In this document: in pieces, positions 1 through 6,329 of the stretch | How the letters are laid out: every line of letters begins with the position of its first letter | Numbering within the stretch: the first letter of the stretch is position 1 | Source of the DNA: Chrysochromulina parva | Taxonomy: Eukaryota; Haptophyta; Prymnesiales; Chrysochromulinaceae | Reading direction: 5' to 3' | DNA length: 11,958 nucleotides | NCBI GenBank assembly: GCA_002887195.1 | Contig: PJAB01001834.1 | Coordinates: 1 to 11,958 of the forward strand | Notes under the pieces: model-generated | The model's input: the letters and a program-made list of their open reading frames with translations, nothing else | Databases searched by the model: none | What the model was told of the DNA's origin: nothing | Program-made: the position numbers and the translations under genes

Positions 1-42
1 GGTCCTTCAATCGATGCCAACCAGGCCGGCAAGAAGGAGTGA
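1..42 (+). CDS. Possible 3' end of an upstream gene (partial)
   Basis: Frame 1 is open from the first base and ends at TGA 40-42 after 13 codons; the last residues read Gly-Lys-Lys-Glu. A lysine-rich end just before a stop is common for a C-terminus, but 13 codons carry almost no information. The same bases contain GTGAGT at 39-44, a textbook 5' splice donor, so the segment could instead be an exon edge with the coding sequence continuing further on. Nothing in the next 300 bases decides between these. No function can be given. Confidence 0.22.
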   Translation, partial: GPSIDANQAGKKE

Positions 43-340
43 GTACCGACCATGAAGAGGCCAATGCTCTTACCGGCTAGCCCCCCATGAGCCCCCACAT
101 GGTGAGTCATGCGTCTGCGATGGTGGCCAATGTTTGTTCACACAAATTCTCCGAGCCACGCCATGTTGATTTGCACCCGCCAGTATGCAAGCGCAGGTCT
201 CGTCTGTCGGAAAGTGATCCTGAACAGTAAAAGTTCAAGTCTATCCCACTTGAGACTCGGCCTTGAAGTTCTGAGGTCAGGTCGGACCGCTGAGAAATAA
301 GGAAATCCGAGCACCTCCGTCGGCTCGGGCACCTGCTCAC
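43..340. other. 5' flank of the TPR gene, no gene seen
   Basis: This stretch of about 300 bases has stops in all frames at short intervals. The frame of the downstream gene is open only from 275 (TGA at 272-274) and contains no ATG before 341. It presumably holds the promoter and 5' leader of the TPR gene, but no TATA box or other motif stands out. The base composition is visibly less GC-rich than the coding region that follows. Confidence 0.4.
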
Positions 341-2803
341 ATGGCCGGCTCAGAGCCCGTCCTGCCGCTCTCCCTCGCCGGCGTCCCGGCTTCAATCGGT
401 ACGCTTGGCCGCTGGTTGACCGACCCAGAGGATGTCATTGCCACCGACGGCGACGCACTCTTGCAGCAGGCGGCGGCCTTACACCTAGGCTTTCCACGCA
501 ATTGGCCTGCTGTCTTCAAGCAGAGCGCGGCCCTGCACAACCTCATAAACAACAAGCTCAATGGCAGGCGCTGTCGTGCGATCGCCATGCCCCCTTCAGG
601 AACGGACGCAACGGCCGGTGCAGCTGCGGCCAGCTCACAGTCGCTCCACAGCTTCTCCAACGCTGAGCGTTTGACGGCTGCTCTCTTGGAGTGGCAGCTT
701 GTCAAGGGCTTTGCAGTCTTCGAGCGCCTGGACGCGCCCGTGGGCAGCTCGTTTGTGGCGATACGACACTGGTGGAACGAATCGCCAGCAGGCACGTGGC
801 TCGACTTCACACCGGCGCTCGTGCCGTCATGTACTGCGGGCAGGCTGCTGCTAGTCACGTGTGAAAGCGGCGACAAGCCCGAGGCGCCGTTGCGCGGTGT
901 GGGACAGGCGTTCGCAATTGCGCTCGGCGAGCGTCTTGCAGGGCGCGACGCGAAGCTTGGCAAGGCTGGCGACGAGGCGCTAAAGCCGCCGGCGGGGTCG
1001 GTAATCGAGGAGCGCGCGAAGGTCAAGGTCGAGCAGCCGGCGGAGCAGGCGGCCGCAATCAAGGTGGCGCCGCATCCGCCGCCGCCTTGCGCGCCTGAGC
1101 TGTTGCCAGCACCCAGCTCGGCGGCGGCGGCGGGGATCGAGCTGATTTCAGCTCCGCGTCCCGATTCGGCAGCGGCCGCGCCCACTGACGAAGAGGGCGG
1201 TCGCGTCTCGTACGGCGCCGTAGGTGACGCTGTCGTGGAAGGCCAGGAGGTGGCGGGCGGAGCGGCGCTGACTCCGCACACGCTCGGAAACGCGGAGGCG
1301 ATCAAGGCACGGGCGAGTGCGCTCTTTCGTGGCGGGCGTCTCGAGGATGCCGAGAAGCTCTACATGCTCGCGGCCGAAGCCCTCACGGGCGCCGCCATCG
1401 CCGCCAAGGAGCGTGGCAACGACGCTTTCAAGCGAGGCGACGTGGAGGCGGCGAACGAAGCGTATGAGCTTGGCTTGGAGCACTTGGGGCTGCAGGTGCG
1501 CAAGATGCACTACTATCCGGACCAAGCGGCCGCTGAGTTTGGGCACATCCTTCGGCGGCAGCTGCCGCCGACGCTCATAGTTGCGTTGCACTCCAACCGA
1601 GCAGCCACGCTGCTCCAACTCGGGAGATACAAGGATGCCGTCGAGGCTGCAACCAAGGCGCTCACGGAGAAGCCCTCGGACGCCAAGGCACGCCTGCGAC
1701 GCGCGAGAGCATACCGGCAGATGGGTGGGCACGTCAACCTGGCACTCTCGGCCTCCGAGTACGCACACGCCCTCCAGCTTCCGTCGGCCGACGCGGAGAC
1801 AGTGCGCGCGCTCATCGAGGTATGGCTCGAGCGCGCGCCCGAGATGGCGCCATTCGTGCACGAGGTGCGAGTGGCGGCAGACAAGGCGGGCGGGCGGGGC
1901 GCGGGCGGCCGGATGGCTATTGTCGCCGCCGAGCGTGCACTGTGCGAGGCCCTCCACAACATCGGCAGCCCCGGTGACTGGGCACGCCTCGGTGACTGTG
2001 CACTCGGAACGGCCGCGGCGGCTAGGGCCGAGGGCTTCGGCGAGGATGAGGGCGCGACGGGCGCGACGGGCACGGTGGGCGCAGTGGGCGAGCGGCGCGC
2101 GGCGCATGCTCGCCCCAACGCGTCGGCCTCACCCTTGGACGGCTTTGGACGCCCCATCCACGCTGCGCGTCTGCTCGCACGCCGCTCGATGGGTCTTCTC
2201 GTGCGCGCCGCGCTGCAGCTGACGAAGCGGGCCTTCCCGGACTCGGACGTTGAGGGCGCACGCTCGCTGCTGCGCGCGTGCGCGTGGATCGTCGGTCTCC
2301 ATGGCAGCATGGAGACCGAGGACGCCGTGATCTGCACGCTGCATGAGGAGGTGCTGAGCGACTGGAGCAAAGAGCAGCGCACCTCGATCATCGAGGTCCT
2401 CTCGGGGCCCGAGCCAGCATGCATCGCGGCCATGCAGCTCGTCGAGGCGCTCTGCCGCCGACGCGTCGCCAACTTGCAGAGGCTGAAGCACGTCATGGAG
2501 CTCGGTATCCGAATCTTCTCTTTCCGTACGTCCGCTCGGGTGCGTGCAGTCATGGTGAGCTTGTTTGCTTGGGCGGCCCGCGACCCGAGCACACGCCAGT
2601 ACCTCTTCGAGCGGTACGACGAGGCGACGCTCCGGCCTATACGCACGGCCATCAAGGACTACGCTCGCCACTGCAAGATCGACACCTGGGAGGTGGGCCT
2701 GGACCACGAGGACTACGCCAAAGAGACGGGGCTCGTCCTCTCTGATGGGGGCAGCCTTCACATCTTCAACCCGGGCGTCCACGGTTCCAAGGCGCATCGT
2801 TGA
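341..2803 (+). CDS. TPR co-chaperone-like protein with Hsp70/Hsp90 carboxylate clamp, 820 aa
   Basis: An uninterrupted 820-codon frame starts at the first in-frame ATG (G at +4). Residues about 316-480 form four TPR-like helix pairs (about 316-349, 354-387, 413-446, 447-480). The pattern KERGN ... HSNRA ... KARLR places Lys356, Asn360, Asn419, Lys449 and Arg453 where Hop-type TPRs have the five clamp residues that grip the EEVD tail of Hsp70/Hsp90. A 25-residue insert (about 388-412) separates the second and third repeats. Residues 1-200 are an unrecognised folded-looking region with an aromatic motif (FVAIRHWWN, then GTWLDFTP, 138-158). Residues 200-312 are a low-complexity Ala/Pro/Glu linker. 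Residues about 600-790 are helix-rich, perhaps armadillo-like, but not assignable to UNC-45 or another family by eye. A Gly-Ala-Thr repeat lies at 571-582. Clamp TPR proteins are known to recruit chaperones to a client or enzyme; which client is unknown here. No introns are evident, though an in-frame intron in a low-complexity part cannot be excluded. The TPR call is firm, the co-chaperone role inferred. Confidence 0.87.
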   Translation: MAGSEPVLPLSLAGVPASIGTLGRWLTDPEDVIATDGDALLQQAAALHLGFPRNWPAVFKQSAALHNLINNKLNGRRCRAIAMPPSGTDATAGAAAASSQSLHSFSNAERLTAALLEWQLVKGFAVFERLDAPVGSSFVAIRHWWNESPAGTWLDFTPALVPSCTAGRLLLVTCESGDKPEAPLRGVGQAFAIALGERLAGRDAKLGKAGDEALKPPAGSVIEERAKVKVEQPAEQAAAIKVAPHPPPPCAPELLPAPSSAAAAGIELISAPRPDSAAAAPTDEEGGRVSYGAVGDAVVEGQEVAGGAALTPHTLGNAEAIKARASALFRGGRLEDAEKLYMLAAEALTGAAIAAKERGNDAFKRGDVEAANEAYELGLEHLGLQVRKMHYYPDQAAAEFGHILRRQLPPTLIVALHSNRAATLLQLGRYKDAVEAATKALTEKPSDAKARLRRARAYRQMGGHVNLALSASEYAHALQLPSADAETVRALIEVWLERAPEMAPFVHEVRVAADKAGGRGAGGRMAIVAAERALCEALHNIGSPGDWARLGDCALGTAAAARAEGFGEDEGATGATGTVGAVGERRAAHARPNASASPLDGFGRPIHAARLLARRSMGLLVRAALQLTKRAFPDSDVEGARSLLRACAWIVGLHGSMETEDAVICTLHEEVLSDWSKEQRTSIIEVLSGPEPACIAAMQLVEALCRRRVANLQRLKHVMELGIRIFSFRTSARVRAVMVSLFAWAARDPSTRQYLFERYDEATLRPIRTAIKDYARHCKIDTWEVGLDHEDYAKETGLVLSDGGSLHIFNPGVHGSKAHR
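1286..1780 (+). other. TPR clamp domain within the 820-aa protein
   Basis: Codons 316-480. Three repeats match the TPR consensus well (small residues at the helix-A/helix-B contacts, for example GNDAFKRGD, NRAATLLQLGRYKDAVEAATKAL) and a fourth, N-terminal one is weaker. The lysine-asparagine-asparagine-lysine-arginine set listed in the gene entry lines up one-for-one with the first TPR domain of Hop. This is the part of the protein with a predictable partner: the acidic C-terminal tail of cytosolic Hsp70 or Hsp90. Confidence 0.78.
2051..2086 (+). repeat. 9-bp in-frame tandem repeat (4 copies)
   Basis: Four 9-base units: GGCGCGACG twice, then GGCACGGTG and GGCGCAGTG. Because the unit is a multiple of three it keeps the reading frame of the TPR gene and encodes Gly-Ala-Thr, Gly-Ala-Thr, Gly-Thr-Val, Gly-Ala-Val. 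It sits in a flexible segment between the TPR block and the helical C-terminal region, a site where length variation between strains would be tolerated. Confidence 0.85.
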
Positions 2804-3298
2804 GTAACTGCGTCGTCGCAGTCGACACTCCCCGATCATTCTCGAGAGTGACTGAGTGTCGAGATCGCTCGGATCGAATGGTGGACCCCGCGGCCGGGTG
2901 CGGCCACCGGTCCTCGGGCCCCGGCCCACGCCGGCCGCCGCCCCGCCGTCGGTCCCGTGGGCAGTCTTGTGACACAGTCGAGCTCACACGTGGTGGCGCT
3001 CTGCGCTGCTACGTCTTCAATCACGTTTAGACTTGCATCAGATCATCATCATGACAATCTCTTTTATGGAGAATACGGGCAAATACAATGGCACACTGGT
3101 CATCGCCGGTCGGACGGGAACGCGCACACGCTCAATCCCAACAGCACGAGATACACCACGCCACATGCTACGCACACCGAGTCCAGCTTGTGCGCGCCGC
3201 CCACGATCCTAGAAGCCCCTATGCATCGGTGGTGATTCCGTGGTCTGGGGCACCCAAAGACTTCCAGCAGGCAGACGAGAGAGACTCAGTAGTGTCAC
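2804..3298. other. Convergent 3' spacer between TPR and cold-shock genes
   Basis: The TPR gene ends on the + strand at 2803 and the cold-shock gene ends on the - strand at 3299, so these 495 bases hold both 3' ends. No AATAAA signal was seen on either strand. Bases about 2886-2960 are extremely GC-rich and partly self-complementary; bases about 3010-3230 are more A/T- and CA-rich. Short frames here have no recognisable content. Confidence 0.6.
2822..2862. other. Inverted repeat / stem-loop after the TPR stop
   Basis: TCGACACTC at 2822-2830 is exactly complementary in inverted order to GAGTGTCGA at 2854-2862, giving a 9-bp perfect stem with a 23-base loop that itself contains the palindrome CTCGAG. 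It begins 19 bases after the TPR stop codon, so it would lie in the 3' UTR. It could affect 3'-end formation or stability, or be chance; no T-tract follows, so it is not a bacterial-type terminator. Confidence 0.5.
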
Positions 3299-3809
3299 CT
3301 AGTAGTACTCGTCCTCCCCGCCCTTCGCCTGGCGCGGCGCGCCCTGCACGTAGGCGCCATCAGGGCCCGTGACGTCCACGGCCTTGACCTTGCCCGTCTT
3401 CGGATCCGTCGTCAGGCGGAACTCGAGGGCCTCCCCCTCGGCAAGGGTGCGGAAGCCCGGAGCGTAGATGTCCGACTGGTGCACGAAGACGTCGCGGTTC
3501 TCGTTGTCGATGGAGATGAAGCCGTAACCCTTCTCGACACTGAATGCGGCAGAAGGACGCAAGGGGCAACGCGTCAAGGAAGGGTGCACACGGCACATGG
3601 CGTGCGCGCGCGCGCTGCGCGATGCGATGAGGGAGACAGAGTTGCACTCACTTGAACCATTTGCACTTGCCTACCATGGGGCCGTCGCCGTCCATCGTCG
3701 GGCACGCGGCGCGCGGAGCCAAGCGGACAGCACGCACGGCCGGCGTGATCACAAGCGCGGACGCCACCGCGAGCGCATGAAGCAGGCACAGGATCAAGCC
3801 ACGAGCCAT
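3299..3809 (-). CDS. Cold-shock-domain RNA chaperone, probably plastid-targeted, two exons, 132 aa
   Basis: Exon 1 is 3809-3652 and exon 2 is 3539-3299 on the - strand; joining them gives 132 codons to TAG 3299-3301. The cold-shock domain spans about residues 45-113. It has the KWFN entry motif (50-53), RNP1 KGYGFISI (56-63), RNP2 VFVH (70-73) and the ending VKAVDVTGP typical of bacterial and plastid CSPs, which melt RNA secondary structure. The ATG at 3809 is the first in frame and has an ideal context (A at -3, G at +4). Residues 1-18 form a signal-peptide-like hydrophobic stretch (LILCLLHALAVASA) with an Ala-X-Ala site. Residues 19-38 contain four Arg, no acidic residue and several Ala/Pro. 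That is the bipartite leader used for import into complex plastids, so a plastid nucleic-acid chaperone is likely; secretion or another endomembrane fate is the alternative. The C-terminal tail (about 114-132) is Gly-rich and ends in acidic-aromatic residues. The CSD call is near certain, the targeting inferred. Confidence 0.92.
3540..3651 (-). other. Spliceosomal intron of the cold-shock gene (112 bp)
   Basis: Read on the - strand, the donor is GTGAGTG (from 3651) and the acceptor is GCCGCATTCAG (ending at 3540), preceded by a pyrimidine-rich stretch. The intron is in phase 2: exon 1 ends with AA and exon 2 begins with T, restoring an AAT codon (Asn). Asn is exactly the residue expected at the end of the conserved KWFN motif. 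Without splicing, the N-terminal strand of the domain would be missing, so the boundaries are strongly supported by protein conservation. Confidence 0.93.
3653..3809 (-). other. Leader-encoding exon 1: signal peptide plus transit-like segment
   Basis: Codons 1-18 give Met-Ala-Arg-Gly followed by about 12 hydrophobic residues and Ala-Ser-Ala. Codons 19-38 are basic and Ala/Pro-rich without Asp or Glu. Acidic residues first appear at Asp40, where the mature protein probably begins. The residue after the predicted cleavage site is Leu, not the Phe strongly preferred in diatoms and cryptophytes. That fits lineages with a looser rule, such as haptophytes, or a slightly different cleavage site. Confidence 0.62.
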
Positions 3810-4140
3810 TGTGATGACGAGATCTAACGAGGCGACGACGGCGCTGGGAAACCACAGCGGATTCCAAATTTTCGTTCACATACTAGTACGAGAACGCATC
3901 TCCGCACGTCAAAGTGAGCACCTCTCGGGCCTGCGGGTCCACAGGAGGGGGAGGCCTGGCCCACGCTCGATCTCACGGGTTCACGGCCGGGCCTGCGCTC
4001 CGCGGTAGGCTTGGGCGCTTAGCCGCTTACCCTTGGCGGGCGCAAGCCTTGGGGAATTTGCGTGTCACGTCGCGCGACACTGAGCACTCCCGGGATGATT
4101 TGACTTTTCTTGACCATGCTGTTTCACACCAAAGCTTCGA
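3810..4140. other. 5' flank of the cold-shock gene; nested hairpin
   Basis: The cold-shock frame is closed by a stop a short way upstream of 3809, so this region is leader and promoter for that gene. No TATA box is clear. AGGCTTG at 4007-4013 and CAAGCCT at 4043-4049 form a 7-bp inverted repeat, with CCGC/GCGG (4023-4026, 4036-4039) nested inside; the pair could fold but no family is recognised. No coding signal is seen. Confidence 0.4.
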
Positions 4141-4627
4141 ATGATGACGCGTTCCAGGCGACGTCGTATGTTCACGAGAGGCGGCGACGTCGGCCCTTCG
4201 AGACGCGCACCAACGCGGCGGAACGGTGCAGGTGAGCGCCTGGATAAGAGTGCGCCTGGCTTCGGGCTTTCATGCCAGCGTGCCCCGATATGCCGCACCT
4301 TGAGCCGTGCTGGCGGCGGCGCGCGCAGTGCGTGGCCGAGTGATGGAGCTCATAGCGGTGCGGAGACAGGCGAATCCTGTGCTGCAGCGATACCAACAGT
4401 CATAGTTACTCTGATGGCTCCACCGCCGCGACGGCTCTGCCTGCACCTGACTCTGCCAGAGGCGCCGCACTCGCTGCGTGGCCGCTGCCTAGCGTATCAG
4501 TGCTGCCGCCGCTGCCGTGCTGCTGCTGCCCGGCGCCGCCACCTCTGGGCAGTGAGAGGGATCGTCGGTTCCTATCTCCATAATATCAGAGTGGCAGAGC
4601 GGCACGAGGCACTTTGGTTTTCCGACG

Positions 4628-4798
4628 TCATGCCTCATGATTTCGGGATGTTTCTAGTCCCTCACATCGCATGGCCTCGAGCTGCGACTGCGCTTCCTTT
4701 TCTTGATGCTGTTCCGGCTGCCGCCTGTCCTGAAGCTGCTCCTGCTCCTGCTGCTGCTCCTGCTCCTGCCGCCACTGTTGCCGGTTTTGGCACGCCAT
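4628..4798 (-). CDS. Possible short Gln/Glu-rich coiled-coil ORF or exon
   Basis: From ATG 4798 the - strand reads 56 codons to TGA 4628-4630; the frame stays open upstream to 4879. After MACQNRQQWR comes alternating Gln/Glu (codons 11-21), then a charged amphipathic-helix-like run ending near LEAMR (about codon 44). The protein-like look is partly forced by the CTGCTC repeat, which must read CAG/GAG on this strand, so evidence is weak. CAG acceptor-like sites lie upstream and a GGTGAG donor-like site lies just before the ATG. If real it would more likely be one exon of a larger - strand gene than a 56-residue protein. No homologue is recognised. Confidence 0.15.
   Translation of the reverse strand: MACQNRQQWRQEQEQQQEQEQLQDRRQPEQHQEKEAQSQLEAMRCEGLETSRNHEA
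4736..4769 (+). repeat. CTGCTC-type microsatellite
   Basis: Imperfect tandem CTGCTC/CTG units, about 34 bases. On the - strand it reads GAGCAG. By hand count the 60 bases 4741-4800 contain 17 purines, showing how pyrimidine-biased this strand is. Such a repeat creates Ala/Pro-rich or Gln/Glu-rich frames, which explains two of the doubtful ORFs here. Confidence 0.8.
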
Positions 4799-4824
4799 TT
4801 TTCTCACCCCGGATCTGTATGTGA

Positions 4825-5780
4825 CTCCCTGCAGGCCGCCATGGTGCTGCGAACCTGATGACTTCCAGACCGTGGCACCTCAACACAACGGAAGCTATGC
4901 TATAAGGTGGGCTGACACCCGCTTTCTGCCGCTGACCCACGCTTCCGCCGCCGCCGCCGGCCGCTGCGCCTCGCCACGCACCCAGTATCTCCCCACGAAG
5001 GCGGCACTCCTCCACGCGTCGTGGGGTCCTCTCTGCGGTTGCCAGAGCTCTCGCGTCGCTCCATGGTTGAATGCCGCCCAACTCGCGTGGCGCGCACTCT
5101 GGACGAGCCACCGACAGCCCGCGCCTCGCCTTCACGCTAAGCAGCCTCGGCTCCCCGCTTCCGTTGCCCATGCGCAGTGTCCTCTCTCCATCCTAAGCGG
5201 ACCTCTACGACTATCGGATCAGCAGACTTTAGAACAAGGTTCGCGCTCGCACGTCGGCCGGTCAGCACCTCCACTCGCCACATGGCTCCAGCTCTCTCTG
5301 CGGCTGCACGGCCCACACACACGACGGCACAAGAGCAGAGGATGACAATCCATCTGGGTCTGACCCACCGCAGGTTCAATTCTATTGATCGGAGTGGAGA
5401 CAATCATCACACTACGACTTCTCTTTCCACTGATGCTCTTTCCCTGAATCCCATTCCCACGGCTACCTCGGCCTCGCGGCCTGCCTCGGCGGCCTGCTCT
5501 CAGCGTTCTTATTGAGCAGGCGGCCGCATGTCTCCCACGTGAGGCACCGGCTGCTAATTGCCCAAGCGGGTTATTGAGAGCACAAAGCGGGCCACGCTTA
5601 AACCAATGCCGAGCCTCCTCAGTGGCACGGGGTTGACCTGTCTTGTGCCACACCTCTGCTTTTGCTGCACGATCGGCCGCCCTCCCTTGCTGTCGGCAGT
5701 GCCTCGGCCCCCTCCACCATCACGCCACGCGCCCCAGCCGTGTGCTCACCTACTCGCTCCCCTGCTCTCGTACCTGCGCA
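4825..5780. other. Gene-free pyrimidine-biased stretch
   Basis: Short frames occur on both strands but none has a recognisable domain, good start context or consistent composition. Bases 5701-5760 contain 18 purines of 60 by hand count. C/T-rich words such as GCCTCGG, CCTGCC and CGGCCGCC recur irregularly. On the - strand around 5420-5510 a short Ala/Glu-rich frame resembles the Gln/Glu-rich one near 4700, again without homology. The stretch could be intergenic, a long intron, or the remains of a repeat family. Confidence 0.4.
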
Positions 5781-5787
5781 GCCTGCG

Positions 5788-5832
5788 TGACGAAACCGTC
5801 CAGCGTGTGACGAAACCTTCTAGCGTGTGACG
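5788..5832 (+). repeat. 20-bp tandem duplication
   Basis: TGACGAAACCGTCCAGCGTG at 5788-5807 is followed directly by a copy with two substitutions (TT for GT and TC for CC in the middle) at 5808-5827, then by TGACG, the start of a third copy. Each unit contains TGACG, the core of bZIP/CREB-type sites, so three TGACG boxes are spaced exactly 20 bases apart. Regulatory meaning is speculation; the duplication itself is plain. Confidence 0.85.
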
Positions 5833-6119
5833 CGGCAGCTCATCTCAGTCGCCCTCGAGGCGTCCGTTTCGATGGCTGGGGTGCGCCGCCGCCGCCGTTG
5901 CTGCCTCATCCTTCGCCGCCACTTCCGCGGCTGCTGCTGCTGCATTGGCTGCGCTCGGGCCCCTGGCTGGCTCCTCCACGCGGTGAAGTGATGCACGACT
6001 TCTTTCCCCAAATGATCGACTAAGATTCGAAATACCTTAAAGCAACTCTTGCCAGTGTTGCTCCAGGTTGTCTGATCGCCGCTGGCCGTGGTAGCCTGCC
6101 CTGCCCGCGCTCTTGCACT
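5833..6119. other. Gene-free stretch with GCC/CTG runs
   Basis: GCC runs near 5885-5896 and CTG runs near 5930-5942 dominate the first part and force Arg-rich or Gln-rich frames on the two strands. Bases about 6000-6060 are more A/T-rich. No motif or domain is recognised. Confidence 0.4.
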
Positions 6120-6143
6120 TGCTATGAGCCCTGCTATGAGCCC
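6120..6143 (+). repeat. 12-bp perfect tandem duplication
   Basis: TGCTATGAGCCC occurs twice in a row (6120-6131, 6132-6143) followed by TGCT. It is one of several short direct duplications scattered through the gene-free region. Confidence 0.85.
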
Positions 6144-6301
6144 TGCTCCCCACCCGTTTGGCCAACTCTGACCTCTCATTCGATCGCGTGTGCAGGAGCT
6201 GGTCACATCTCATCGTGCCTTCGCGTGCCTTCTGTTGTCGGTGCGCCGGCATCTTCCAACTGGTGCGCATCTACAAAGCGCGCGCGAGCCCGTTTCCTGC
6301 A

Positions 6302-6329
6302 GGCCGTCCCTTGCTGGCCGTCCCTTGCC
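6302..6329 (+). repeat. 14-bp tandem duplication
   Basis: GGCCGTCCCTTGCT (6302-6315) is followed by GGCCGTCCCTTGCC (6316-6329), a single final-base difference. The word GTCCCTTGCCGTGG recurs near 7842, suggesting a shared, more widely scattered sequence family. Confidence 0.85.

Larger units (their letters stand above)
4141..4824 (+). other. Long but unconvincing open frame (227 codons)
   Basis: The frame opens with ATG-ATG and runs 227 codons to a stop at 4822-4824. It begins Arg-rich, has mixed composition in the middle, and ends in an Ala/Pro-rich stretch produced by the CTGCTC repeat at 4736-4769. No domain, signal peptide or conserved motif is visible, codon choice is not like that of the two firm genes nearby, and the same bases support other frames on both strands. 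I list it so the stretch is described, not as a gene call. A lineage-specific or multi-exon gene cannot be excluded. Confidence 0.15.

Noticed and set aside
39..44. GTGAGT as a splice donor of an upstream gene
   Set aside because: A good donor sequence, but a stop (TGA 40-42) in the only readable frame overlaps it and no matching acceptor or protein homology supports an exon; kept only as an alternative in the first entry.
337..1305. 322-codon frame on the - strand opposite the TPR gene
   Set aside because: Ser/Ala/Pro-rich shadow of a GC-rich coding region; the + strand frame has clear TPR homology and the opposite frame has none. The same applies to the - strand frames at 1148-2107, 1513-2655 and 2129-2929.
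3299..3598. Single-exon cold-shock ORF starting at 3598
   Set aside because: Its first 20 codons are intron sequence, and the domain would lack the conserved KWFN strand, which is found intact in exon 1 across a canonical GT-AG intron.
3574..3879. 101-codon - strand frame overlapping cold-shock exon 1
   Set aside because: It is out of frame with the cold-shock domain and reads through the intron donor; the spliced frame from 3809 explains the same bases with real motifs.
4821..5345. 174-codon + strand frame
   Set aside because: Mixed low-complexity composition, no domain and no coherent codon bias; likely spurious in GC-rich noncoding DNA.
5371..5390. GGTTCAATTCT, a match to the tRNA B-box
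   Set aside because: The flanking bases do not form a T-stem and no acceptor or anticodon arm can be drawn around it.
5788..5832. CRISPR-like array
   Set aside because: Direct repeats here and elsewhere are back-to-back without spacers and in a eukaryotic context.
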